Part shown: positions 7,938 to 17,100 of the stretch, one piece after another
Layout of the letters: every line of letters begins with the position of its first letter
Position numbering within the stretch: position 1 is the first letter of the stretch
NCBI GenBank assembly: GCA_022822545.1
Contig: JAJEBE010000056.1
Span: forward strand, 40,287 to 104,286
Origin: Anaerolineae bacterium
Lineage (GTDB): Bacteria; Chloroflexota; Anaerolineae; Aggregatilineales; Phototrophicaceae
DNA length: 64,000 nt
Direction: 5' to 3'
Position numbers and translations under genes: made by a program
Notes under the pieces: generated by a model
Databases searched by the model: none
What the model was told of the DNA's origin: nothing
Seen by the model: the letters and a program-made list of their open reading frames with translations, nothing else

Positions 7938-7964
7938 GGGCGACTCTGGTAGGTCGCCCCTACA
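7938..7964 (+). repeat. Family A repeat in the aminotransferase/ABC gap
   Basis: GGGCGACTC TGGTA GGTCGCCC followed by CTACA. The outer stem is intact and the inner variable triplet is imperfectly paired. It is the only recognisable feature in the 310-bp gap 7821-8130. Confidence 0.75.
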
Positions 7965-8130
7965 GATTTCGGCGAGTTATGGAGGCAAAATTTGGCGATT
8001 TCCCGCCAAATTGTAACTGAAAGTCGGCTTACAGGGCACAGTTTTGAAAGGCGCGCCCTCCTCAGCGTTGATAAGAGGAAGGTCTGGGGAAGGGGCAGGC
8101 GTATTCGTTATTTGAATGACCTAGAATAAT

Positions 8131-9873
8131 ATGAACGATATCGTCATTGAAGAAGCGCCGACTAAGAGCCCCGCCAAGCGTTGGCGGAAACCGCTCTTGA
8201 TCGGCTTGACCCTGCTGGCTTTGCTGTTTGTTGTCAATGCGCTGGGCGATTTCGGCGGGTCGCAACTGGAAGAGGAAGCGCTGGCGGAATCGACGCTGGG
8301 CCGCCTGGCGACCTGGATGGCGGATCAAAGCGGCAATGATCCGGAGGAAATCCTCTCGCCGCTGGCGCAATATGCCGACCACTGGGCGAATCAACTCGGC
8401 ATGGAGGCGCTTGATCCCGCCATTTTATACGATAGCATCCGCAACTTCCGCACACTCTATTACGGCGTCATCATCGCCTTGCTCGTTTATGCCGCGCTGA
8501 CTGTGGCGCTCCGTCCGCAGCGCGCGGGGCGTTTGTACTTCGCCGCTATCTTGATGCTGGACGGACTGTTCTTCTTGGTGCCCTCGCTCGAAGGCAGCAA
8601 TGCGCTGACGCTCCTGGTCGCCGCCGTTCTGACGCTTGTGACCGCGCTGGCTTTGGCGCCGGGGCGGGTCAGCCGCCTGGTAGGTTTCTTCCTGGCGCTG
8701 TCCATATTCCTGGGCGGCTGGGAAGCGAGCAAAGCCTTCGCCGATTCCGTCAATTACAAGATCCTCTTGCCGCAACAGCGCTGGACCTACCAGGCTCTGC
8801 CAAGCATGGAGGAGGCGTTGGGCGCCCTGGAAAGCGGCGCGGTCGATTATGTCATCGCCGACCGCAAAGACCTTGATGACCTCATGCCGCCGTATCCCCC
8901 CGATGACGATGAGGCTGGCGAACTGCCGTATCAGGATCTGCGCTACCTGGCGCGGCTGGATAGAAACGAAGGCGTCGCTTTCTTGCCGATTAGTCCGGCG
9001 TTTCCGGGCCGGCTGAGCATCGCCTTGCGAGCGGATGACGCGGGTCAGGCGAGCGCCGCGCGCGATGTCTTTGGCGGGGAGATCGGGACGGTGGCTGGCG
9101 ATTTCGCCGAGGAGAGATTTCTCAGTCGGCCGCGCAGCCTCGTCCTGCTCGATTTGAAGATCCTCAACGACTTGAACTTGCCACATCTGCAAATGATCGC
9201 GGAAGCATTCTTGCAGCCGGCGCGGCGCAACGGCGAGTTGCTGCTTTTGAGCATCCTGGCCGATGCCGGCATGTATACGCTGAGCGAGGCGATATTCGGT
9301 TTTGTCTTTGGCGCGGCGCTGGGTTTCGCGCTCGGCACGGTCTTCGCTCATTCACGTTTGCTGGAGCGCGGTCTGCTGCCTTATGTCGTCGCTTCGCAGA
9401 CGGTGCCCATCCTAGCGATCGCGCCGATGGTGGTCATCTGGCTGGGGGCGGGTCAACTCTCGGTCGCGGTCATCGCCGCTTATCTGACCTTCTTCCCGGT
9501 GACGATCAATACCTTGCGCGGCTTAAAATCGCCGGCGGCGGAACAAGTCGAGTTGATGCGCTCCTATGCCGCGGGGCGCTGGACGATCTTGTGGAAGTTG
9601 CGCTTGCCGGCGGCGCTGCCCTATATTTTCACCGCGCTGAAAGTCTCGGCGACGGCGAGCGTGGTCGGCGCCATCATCGGCGAGCTGCCCTCCGGCATCG
9701 GCGATGGCTTGGGGCGAGCCATCCTCGATTTCAGTTCGGATTACAGTTTGGTCTCGACGCCGAAGCTTTGGGCGTCGATTGTGATGGCGGCGGCAATCGG
9801 CATCATCTTTTTTGTGACCGTCACTTTGGTTGAACGCTTCGCCTTGCGGGGTTATGTGCGCGAGTTGGATTAG
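8131..9873 (+). CDS. ABC transporter permease of the SsuC/ThiX type with a large N-terminal extension
   Basis: A 580-residue protein, about twice the usual 250-280 of this permease family. Residues 370-575 form the standard BPD_transp_1 permease, with the EAA loop at about 472-505 (ELMRSYAAGRWTILWKLRLP). The first 350 residues add about five hydrophobic segments (near 21-38, 111-127, 135-151, 157-177 and 182-197) and a hydrophilic section at 205-335. That section includes MEEALGALESGAVDYVIADR, which resembles a stretch of periplasmic-binding lobes. No clear ribosome site precedes the ATG. It is followed closely by the ATPase and second permease genes, so it should form a heterodimeric importer. 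The extension's function is unknown. Confidence 0.85.
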   Translation: MNDIVIEEAPTKSPAKRWRKPLLIGLTLLALLFVVNALGDFGGSQLEEEALAESTLGRLATWMADQSGNDPEEILSPLAQYADHWANQLGMEALDPAILYDSIRNFRTLYYGVIIALLVYAALTVALRPQRAGRLYFAAILMLDGLFFLVPSLEGSNALTLLVAAVLTLVTALALAPGRVSRLVGFFLALSIFLGGWEASKAFADSVNYKILLPQQRWTYQALPSMEEALGALESGAVDYVIADRKDLDDLMPPYPPDDDEAGELPYQDLRYLARLDRNEGVAFLPISPAFPGRLSIALRADDAGQASAARDVFGGEIGTVAGDFAEERFLSRPRSLVLLDLKILNDLNLPHLQMIAEAFLQPARRNGELLLLSILADAGMYTLSEAIFGFVFGAALGFALGTVFAHSRLLERGLLPYVVASQTVPILAIAPMVVIWLGAGQLSVAVIAAYLTFFPVTINTLRGLKSPAAEQVELMRSYAAGRWTILWKLRLPAALPYIFTALKVSATASVVGAIIGELPSGIGDGLGRAILDFSSDYSLVSTPKLWASIVMAAAIGIIFFVTVTLVERFALRGYVRELD

Positions 9874-9881
9874 GATTCGGC

Positions 9882-10676
9882 ATGGGAGCAGAAACAAGAG
9901 ACATCGTCATTTCGGCTCGTGACATCAACAAGGTCTTCAATCCCGGTTCGGATGAAGAGGTCATCGCCTTAAAAGATATCAACCTGGAAATCGAAGCGGG
10001 CGAATTCATCTCGCTGATCGGTCCTTCCGGCTGCGGCAAGTCGACGCTGATGCGCCTGATCGGCGACCTGTTGCAGCCCAGTTCCGGCGAGCTCCTGGTC
10101 AATGGCAAGCGGCCGCAGCAAGCGCGGCTCGATCGCGATTATGGCATGGTTTTCCAGGCGGCGACGCTTTACGAATGGCGCAGCGTGATCAAGAATGTGC
10201 AGCTTCCGCTGGAGGTGATGGGATATTCCAGCGATGAGCGGCGGGAGCTGGCCTTGGCCATGCTGGACATGGTCGAGCTGGGCGATTTCGCGGAGCATTA
10301 TCCCTGGCAGCTCTCCGGCGGGATGCAGCAGCGCGTCTCCATCGCGCGGGCGCTGGCTTTTGACCCGTCCGTGCTGCTTATGGACGAGCCTTTCGGCGCG
10401 CTGGACGAATTCACCCGCGAGCGGATGAACCTCGAGCTGCTTAATATCTGGCGGCAGACGGGCAAGACCATCATCTTCGTCACGCATAGCATCGCCGAGG
10501 CGGTTTTCCTGTCCAACCGCATTGTGGTGATGTCCCCGCGCCCCGGGCGCATCACCGAGATTGTCAGCAATTCACTGCCTTATCCGCGCGACTTTAATAC
10601 GCGCGTTGATCCCGCTTATGTCGAATTGGTGGCGCGCGTCCGCGATTTGCTGCGCGACGCGCATGAGGTGGAATGA
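9882..10676 (+). CDS. ABC transporter ATP-binding protein, SsuB/TauB/ThiZ type
   Basis: A 264-residue cytosolic ATPase with Walker A GPSGCGKST at 47-55, Q-loop VFQAATLYEW, signature LSGGMQQRVSIARAL near 145, Walker B VLLMDEPFGALD and switch HSIAEA. This class energises nitrate, sulfonate, taurine and pyrimidine-type importers. It lies 8 bp after one permease and overlaps the next gene by 4 bp, so the three are co-translated. The substrate is set by the downstream binding proteins. Confidence 0.93.
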   Translation: MGAETRDIVISARDINKVFNPGSDEEVIALKDINLEIEAGEFISLIGPSGCGKSTLMRLIGDLLQPSSGELLVNGKRPQQARLDRDYGMVFQAATLYEWRSVIKNVQLPLEVMGYSSDERRELALAMLDMVELGDFAEHYPWQLSGGMQQRVSIARALAFDPSVLLMDEPFGALDEFTRERMNLELLNIWRQTGKTIIFVTHSIAEAVFLSNRIVVMSPRPGRITEIVSNSLPYPRDFNTRVDPAYVELVARVRDLLRDAHEVE

Positions 10677-11509
10677 TGGCAGCGGCTGAAAGCGGAAAAG
10701 GATCTTCATGGAAGGGGCGGTTGGCCTGGTACTTCCCGACCATGGCGATCGCGGTCGGCGTCGTCGTGCTCTGGGAAGTCCTCGTCGTGATTTTTGATAT
10801 TCAGCAGTTCCTGCTGCCGAAACCGTCAGCGATATTCAGCGAATTCTGGCAGCAAGTGGAGCTTTGGCTGGCGCCGGATGAACGTTCGATCTTGTTTGAA
10901 TCCAGCGGCGCGACTTTCTGGGAGGCTTTCGGCGGCTTCATCATCGGCTGCGGGAGCGGCATTCTGGTCGCGTTGATCACCTCGCGCTGGACCATCGTCA
11001 GCGAGGCGACCATGCCCTTCGCCATCGCCGCCAATTCCGTGCCCATCATCGCCTTCGCGCCGATCATGAATAACTGGTTCGGCATCACCAACCCGGCCTC
11101 GAAGATGGCGATTGTGGCGATCATCGTCTTCTTCCCCACGATGATAAACACCGTGCGCGGCTTGACCCTGGTGGACGCGGAGGAACTGGAATTGATGCGC
11201 TCTTACGCGGCCAAGCCGGCTGACATCATGCTTAAGTTGCGGATTCCCAACGCCCTGCCTTATATCTTCAGCGCTCTGCGCGTGGCCAGCGCCTTGAGTT
11301 TGATCGGCGCGGTCGTGGCTGAATTCTTCGGCGGGCCGCGGGCGACGCTCGGTGTTTATATCACGCAGGAAGCATCGGCTTTTGATTTCGCCAAAGCCTG
11401 GGCCGCCATCATGATGGCCTCGATCATCGGCATCGCTTTTTATCTGGTCGTTCTATATTTGGAGCGGCGGCTGATGCCCTGGCATGTGTCGTTTCGGGAG
11501 GGGGGCTAG
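10673..11509 (+). CDS. ABC transporter permease, SsuC/ThiX type
   Basis: A 278-residue membrane protein of normal length for the family. Its hydrophobic segments include MAIAVGVVVLWEVLVVIF near 24-41 and AIMMASIIGIAFYLVVLYLE near the C-terminus. The EAA loop is ELELMRSYAAKPADIMLKLR, almost the same as in the fused permease upstream, so the two probably pair in one complex. Its ATG overlaps the ATPase stop (ATGA). The binding-protein genes follow 250 bp later behind a possible separate promoter. Confidence 0.92.
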   Translation: MMAAAESGKGSSWKGRLAWYFPTMAIAVGVVVLWEVLVVIFDIQQFLLPKPSAIFSEFWQQVELWLAPDERSILFESSGATFWEAFGGFIIGCGSGILVALITSRWTIVSEATMPFAIAANSVPIIAFAPIMNNWFGITNPASKMAIVAIIVFFPTMINTVRGLTLVDAEELELMRSYAAKPADIMLKLRIPNALPYIFSALRVASALSLIGAVVAEFFGGPRATLGVYITQEASAFDFAKAWAAIMMASIIGIAFYLVVLYLERRLMPWHVSFREGG

Positions 11510-11563
11510 GGCAATCGCGTCAAAATTGAAATTCACAGCGGCGAGAAAAACAAACAGAATTTA

Positions 11564-11668
11564 ACCACAGAGGACACAGAGAGCACAGAGTAAGAGCCAT
11601 TTCAAACTTAAATTTTGTGCCTTTGTGTCTTTGTGGTGAAAAATAATTTGAAGCGATTGTTTTGCGGA
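11564..11668 (+). repeat. Family B element: ACCACAGAGG...CTTTGTGGT inverted repeat plus conserved tail
   Basis: ACCACAGAGGACACAGAG at 11564-11581 is nearly inverted as CTTTGTGTCTTTGTGGT at 11621-11637, enclosing about 40 bp. A tail GAAAAATAATTTGAAGCGATTG (11638-11660) follows. The tail recurs at 20389-20412 and 30655-30678, each time 50-100 bp upstream of a plus-strand gene. Confidence 0.7.
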
Positions 11669-11680
11669 CTAGGGGTATGT

Positions 11681-11708
11681 GTTGGTCAGTCCGTGCATGG
11701 GTTATAAT
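11681..11708 (+). promoter_or_regulatory. Possible sigma-70 promoter for the binding-protein genes
   Basis: TATAAT at 11703-11708 is a perfect -10 box. Upstream, TGTTGG (11681-11686) or TTGGTC (11683-11688) are weak -35 candidates at 16 or 14 bp. It lies 50 bp before the first binding-protein ATG and could give that gene more transcript than the permease genes. Confidence 0.4.
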
Positions 11709-11758
11709 CCGGCCCATCACGATTGCGCAATTAGTCAAAGTTGATGGAGGAAAACATC

Positions 11759-12850
11759 ATGCGTAGACTGCTTGGATTGCTGGTCGTACTTGTATTGCTT
11801 CTTGGCGTTTCCGCCGCCGTCGCCGATGGCCATCTGACATCGGTCAACCTGCAATTGCAGTGGGTGGCGCAATCGCAATTCGCTGGCTATTTCGCCGCCG
11901 TCGACCTCGGCTTCTACGAAGAAGAAGGGCTTGACGTCACTATTTTGGAGGGCGCGGTCGAGATCGTGCCGCAGCAAGTCGTCGCTTCCGGCGGCGCTGA
12001 ATTCGGCTTGGCCTGGGTGCCCAAGGTGCTTGAATCGAACGAGCAGGGCGTGAACCTGGTGAACATCGCGCAGGTCTTCCAGCGCAGCGGCACGCTGGAA
12101 GTCTCTTTCGTCGATACGGGAATCGAATCGGTGGAGGACTTCGCCGGCATGCGCATCGGCACCTGGGGCTTCGGCAACGAGCATGAGCTCTTCGCCGCCA
12201 TGCGCGCGGTCGATATCGACCCGGAAAACGCCGATGACGTCACCGTCATTCAGCAGCCTTTCGATATGTCGCTGCTGCTCAACGGCGAGCTGGACGCGGC
12301 GCAAGCCATGACCTACAACGAATATGCGCAGGTCCTGGAAGCGGTCAATCCTGATACCGGCGAGTTGTATCAGCCGGAAGACTTGAACGTCATCGACTTC
12401 AACGATGTCGGCACGGCGATGCTGCAAGATCATGTCTTCGTGAATGCCGACTGGCTGGCGGAAGATGGCAATGAAGATATCGCTGTCGCCTTCCTCAAAG
12501 CGAGCTTCCGCGGCTGGATCCACTGCCGGGACAATCCGGATGAATGCGTCGAGATCGTGCTGGACAACGGCTCGACCCTGGGCGAGAGCCACCAGACCTG
12601 GCAGCTCAACGAGATCAGCAAGTTGATCTGGCCGTCCCCCGCCGGCATCGGCATTATGGACGAGGAGCTCTGGGCGCAGACGGTGGCCGTTTCGATTGAA
12701 GGGCTGGTCATCAGCGAAGAACCGGGCATGGACGCCTACCGCAGCGACCTGGCGCAGGCGGCGCTGGATTCGCTGGCGATGGACGGTGTCGATGTGGTTG
12801 GCGACATGTGGGAACCTGTCGAAGTTGAGCTGCGTCCCGGCGGCGAGTAG
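11759..12850 (+). CDS. NMT1/THI5-like ABC substrate-binding protein, copy 1
   Basis: A 363-residue secreted or lipid-free binding protein. The signal peptide is MRRLLGLLVVLVLLLGVSAAVADG. The mature start carries the family hallmark LQLQWVAQSQFAGYFAAVDLG, followed by YEEEGLDVTILEG. Such proteins bind pyrimidine-like ligands (formylaminopyrimidine, hydroxymethylpyrimidine) or, as RibY, riboflavin. The pyrimidine-degrading neighbours make a pyrimidine base or ureide likely here. The 11759 start has GGAGG eight bases upstream; the upstream TTG/ATG codons lie inside or before that site. Copy 2 follows directly and is clearly a tandem duplicate. Confidence 0.88.
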   Translation: MRRLLGLLVVLVLLLGVSAAVADGHLTSVNLQLQWVAQSQFAGYFAAVDLGFYEEEGLDVTILEGAVEIVPQQVVASGGAEFGLAWVPKVLESNEQGVNLVNIAQVFQRSGTLEVSFVDTGIESVEDFAGMRIGTWGFGNEHELFAAMRAVDIDPENADDVTVIQQPFDMSLLLNGELDAAQAMTYNEYAQVLEAVNPDTGELYQPEDLNVIDFNDVGTAMLQDHVFVNADWLAEDGNEDIAVAFLKASFRGWIHCRDNPDECVEIVLDNGSTLGESHQTWQLNEISKLIWPSPAGIGIMDEELWAQTVAVSIEGLVISEEPGMDAYRSDLAQAALDSLAMDGVDVVGDMWEPVEVELRPGGE

Positions 12851-12872
12851 TCTTTTGGACCCCCACCCCAAA

Positions 12873-12897
12873 CCCCTCCCTCATTTTGGGGGAGGGG
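12873..12897 (+). terminator. GC-rich hairpin between the two binding-protein genes
   Basis: CCCCTCCC at 12873-12880 pairs with GGGAGGGG at 12890-12897 around a 9-base loop. No T-tract follows, so it may act as an mRNA-stabilising or attenuating hairpin rather than a terminator. CCTCCC...GGGAGG palindromes of this sort are often mobile intergenic sequences. It occupies the place where copy 2 would be expected to have its ribosome site. Confidence 0.5.
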
Positions 12898-12935
12898 CTT
12901 CACAACGCGCTCATCATCATTGGTGGGCGTGTTTT

Positions 12936-14024
12936 TTGTCTCGCTGCGCTTTGCTGCTCTTCGGCTTGGCCTGCTTGACTTCTTTCAGCGCGGCGCAAGA
13001 CGATGAATTGATTCCGCTGCGCTTCCAACTGCATTGGGTCACGCAGGCCGAGTTTGCCGGTTATTATGCCGCTGTCGATCTCGGCTTCTACGAAGAAGAA
13101 GGGCTGGATGTCAGCTTGCTCGATGGTTCGGTGGAGATCGTGCCGCAGCAGCTTGTGCTGGCGGGCGCGGCCGAATTCGGCCTTGGCTGGGTGCCGCGGG
13201 TGCTGGAATCCAACGAACATGGGGCGGGCTTGGTGAACATCGCGCAGGTATCCCAGCGCAGCGCTACCCTGGAAGTCGCTTTCGTCCACAGCGGCATCGA
13301 AACGGTAGAGGATCTGCGCGGCCGCCGGGTCGGGACCTGGGGCTTTGGCAACGAGCACGAGCTTTTTGTGGCGCTGCGCGCGGCCGGCATCAATCCCGAT
13401 AATCCCGATGATGTGACCATCGTGCAGCAGGGCTTTGATATGTCGCTGCTGCTGAATGGCGAGGTGGATGCGGCGCAGGCCATGACTTATAACGAATACG
13501 CGCAGGTCCTGGAAGCGGTCAACCCGGACACGGGCGAACTGTATCAGCCGGAAGATCTGAGCGTCATCGACTTCAACGATGTCGGCACGGCCATGCTGCC
13601 CGATCATATCTTCGCTTCGCGCGAATGGTTGACGGGGGCGGGAAACGCGGATTTGGCTATCGCTTTCTTGAAAGCCAGCTTTCGCGGCTGGGTTTACTGC
13701 CGCGATCAGCCCGATGACTGCGTCGAAATCGTGCTGGAGCGGGGGCCGACGCTGGGAGAAAGTCATCAGCGCTGGCAGCTCAACGAAGTCAACAAGCTGA
13801 TCTGGCCCTCGCCGGCGGGCATCGGCATCATGGACGAGGAACTCTGGGCGCAGACGGTCGCGGTCGCGCTTGAAGGACTGGTCATCAGCGAAGCGCCGGG
13901 CATGGATGCCTATCGCACTGACCTGGCGGCGGCGGCAATCGAGTTGCTGGTGGCGGACGGCTACGACGTCACCGGTGAATCATGGGAACCGCTTGAAGTG
14001 AAGTTGCGCCTCGGCGGGGAGTAA
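12936..14024 (+). CDS. NMT1/THI5-like ABC substrate-binding protein, copy 2 (start codon unclear)
   Basis: About 362 residues, with a signal peptide (SRCALLLFGLACLTSFSAAQ) and the same landmarks as copy 1: LHWVTQAEFAGYYAAVDLG and FYEEEGLDVSLL. Long stretches are identical to copy 1, for example GTWGFGNEHELF and LNGEVDAAQAMTYNEYAQ. No ATG or GTG lies in frame at the expected place; TTG at 12936 is the best candidate and its ribosome site is poor. The hairpin at 12873-12897 lies just upstream. It may be weakly translated, or recently damaged at its start while the body stays intact. Confidence 0.78.
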   Translation: MSRCALLLFGLACLTSFSAAQDDELIPLRFQLHWVTQAEFAGYYAAVDLGFYEEEGLDVSLLDGSVEIVPQQLVLAGAAEFGLGWVPRVLESNEHGAGLVNIAQVSQRSATLEVAFVHSGIETVEDLRGRRVGTWGFGNEHELFVALRAAGINPDNPDDVTIVQQGFDMSLLLNGEVDAAQAMTYNEYAQVLEAVNPDTGELYQPEDLSVIDFNDVGTAMLPDHIFASREWLTGAGNADLAIAFLKASFRGWVYCRDQPDDCVEIVLERGPTLGESHQRWQLNEVNKLIWPSPAGIGIMDEELWAQTVAVALEGLVISEAPGMDAYRTDLAAAAIELLVADGYDVTGESWEPLEVKLRLGGE

Positions 14025-14117
14025 TCAGCGAATCTACATCCTGTAGGCAATCTCTAGGATCGCCCCTTGTGTCGCCCGCTTTGATCTCCACCACTTGGCG
14101 CAATGGCGCCCTCCCTC

Positions 14118-17100
14118 TTATTGCCTGATGACGATCTCCGCCGGCTTCGACCGCTTGCCCTCGCCGCCGGGACCCAGCGCCTGCACGCGGTAGATGTGCT
14201 TCTGGCCGACCTCGGCGCTGTTGTCAACATAACTGGTTGACGCGCTGCCCGTGTTATCGACAAGCGCAGCTAGTTGTTTCTGACCCTTGTCCGGCAGCCG
14301 CCGCCAGATGCGATAGCCGCTGACTTGGCCGCCGTCGGCCGGCGCGCTCCAACTCAGCGAGACCGAGCTGTCGGAGAGCGACGCCGTCAAGTCGGAGGCG
14401 CGCCCGGGTGGCCCGGGTATAGGTGTATTGGTAGGCGGAATCGGCGTGTCAGTCGGCACGGGTGTATTGGTAGGCGGGATTGGTGTATTCGTTGGCACAG
14501 GCGTGTTCGTTGGCGGAATCGGCGTGTCTGTCGGCGGGATTGGCGTGTTCGTTGGCGGGACTGGTGTATTGGTCGGCGGGACTGGCGTGTTCGTTGGCGG
14601 GATCGGCGTGTCTGTTGGCGGGATCGGGGTATCCGTTGGCGGGATCGGCGTGTCTGTCGGCGTACTGGTCGCGGTGGCTGTTGGCGTCCCGGTCGCTGTT
14701 GGTGTACTGGTCCCGGTCGCCGTTGCCGTGTCCGTCGGCATTGCCGTTGGCGTGTCTGTTGGTTGGACTTGCTGCTGCTGTTGAGGCGGCGCTGGCGTCA
14801 AGGTCGGGCAGAGCAACTCGTGCGTAAAATCGACCTCCGCCAGATAATTGTTCCGCCTGTCAAGCGCGATTGCCTGGCCCAAGATAGTCCGACCACATTC
14901 GTCGGGGTAAATGCTCGATGTATAGATGCCGTCAGTTGTCTCTCTATAGCCTAATATCGGCTCGCGCACTGAATCCTGGTCGAGCCAACCGACGATCCGG
15001 ATCGTCGCGTCGCTGTTGTGCAGCGTAAAGGCGCAGGTGAATTGATGCGCGCCGTTGACCACTTGATTCTCGCAGCTGACCGAGCCTGTGGGCGCTGGCG
15101 CATCGACATTGAGTTGCTGCTTCTGTTGCGGCGCTGCAGTCGCCGTCGGCGTGTCTGTCGCCGTGGGCGTATCAGTCGCCGTTGGCGGAATCAAGCGGCA
15201 GGCATAGAGACCGAGATTGAATGTCTGTTGCTGGGCTTGGTATGCTCCACTGCCGCCGTGGCCGGCGAGGCAGAGCGATTCAGCAGCGCTTTGACCATCG
15301 CTTGTAAAGACATAGCCGCCCGCGCCGACTTGCTGCGACTCCCCGGTTGAATCGCATTGATCCGAATCATGCAAGTCGACCGCGCCAGTCAAGAAATTGC
15401 TGTCGGGGAATTGCCAGTAGGTCCCGGGGCCCACGTTGACGCAGCCGGGCGCGGGGGCGGGCGTCGCTGTATTCGTTGGCGTCTCGGTTGCGGTCGCTGT
15501 TGGCGTGTCTGTTGCTGTTGCCGTTGGCGTGTCCGTCGGGACGGGTGTATTAGTCGGCATGAGGAGTTGAGCTGGCTGCGACTGTTCTCCCTCCCCGCTG
15601 CTGCCCAGCGCTTGCACACGATAGATGTGTGTCTGTCCGGCTACAGCGCTATCATCGATGTAGCTGGTCGCCGTGCTGCCGGTATCGTCCACGAGCACCT
15701 TAGCCTCGTCCTCGTCCATATCGGGCAGACGGCGCCAGATGCGATAACCGCTGACCTCGTCCCCGTCCGCGGGCGCATCCCAAGACAAAGACACCGAGCC
15801 GTCCGATAGCGCCACCGTCAGACCAGACACTTGCCCAGGCACCGGGACCGGCGTGTCCGTAGCAGTTGCTGTTGGCGTGTCCGTCGGCGTTGGCGTGTCG
15901 GTTGGCAAGGGCGTATTCGTGGGCATATCCGTCGCGGTCACAGGTGGCCCCGTCAGCAGATCACGCAACTGAGCATCCGTTGCTGAATCGCACAGCGCTT
16001 CTTCCGCGAGCGGTTGCCAATCAGGATACGATACCTTTGCCTGTGGGAGCCATCTATACAAATGGCAATTCGTCATCAAAATGCTCGAGGCCACCCGGTC
16101 TAGAGTGAATCTCGGGGACTGATCATCAATTGAACGCAAGCTCATCGACCGTTCCAAGGTTCTTGAGTCGACATAGTTCCATGCTTCGCGGATCTTGAGC
16201 GCGCCGTTGATCGCAAGGGTATACCATGCCGACGACTTGCTTTTGATCAGTTCCAAGGCGCCTTTTACCTGGTCAATAAATTCGCGAGAGCCTTCAATAA
16301 TCACGCCATCGACTGTTTCCTGAATGGGTGAAGAGCACTGCCTGTCGTTGTCGTCGTAGGCCCATTTCCCCGCTATCCAGTCAAAGTCAAAACTGCACTC
16401 CCAGCCGGCATAACAGCAACTGCCGACTTGCGGCGGACCGGCGCATTCATTGTTCTGATAAGCCAGGTACCCGTTCATCCACTCCTGGTCGTGCTGGCAG
16501 TCCCAGCCTTCGTTACAGCAATTGCCAAATATCTCGCGGTCATCGGTCTCGGGCGTTAGAGTGGGCTCGGACGTTGGTGCGGTCCCGGGCGTTTGAGTAG
16601 GCTCGGACGTAAGAATGGGCTCGGGCGTTGGTGTGGTCGCGGGCGATACAGTGGTCCCGGGCATTATAGTCGCAAGGAGACGCACGGCCAGTTCTCGCTC
16701 CCTGTCCGCAGCAGCTTGAAGATCATAGGCGCCACCATTACTGTAATAATGATCGAGCGCCGCCTGGAGCCAGGGATTGGGCGGCCTCGAGGGATCGACC
16801 TCTTTCAGCGCCCCAACTCTCATCACTTCGCAGATGTTCTCTTCTAGCGAGAAGCCTTCAACCGTATCAAATGGATCAGTCGTTCCGGGGGCTATGTGGC
16901 GCACTCGATTAATGTGGCAGGATTCATGCAAAAGGGTACCGGCCAGCGTGATGGTGCTCTCGTTGGCATGGCTAGGCGCAATTGAGATTTTGCCTTGATG
17001 AGCGCGTGAACCAGTTATCGAGGGACCGCCGAGGATCCTGGTCGGTCCCAGTACGACGTAAGCGTACCACTGCGGCGCTCTGTCTTTGAGCAAATTCAAC

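Noticed and set aside
14426..14690. Regularly spaced repeats considered as a CRISPR array
   Set aside because: Units are directly adjacent with no spacers and are coding in frame, so it is a minisatellite.
14428..14784. Plus-strand frame of Val/Gly repeats that could look like a surface protein
   Set aside because: It is the antisense reading of the Pro/Thr linker repeat of the large secreted protein.
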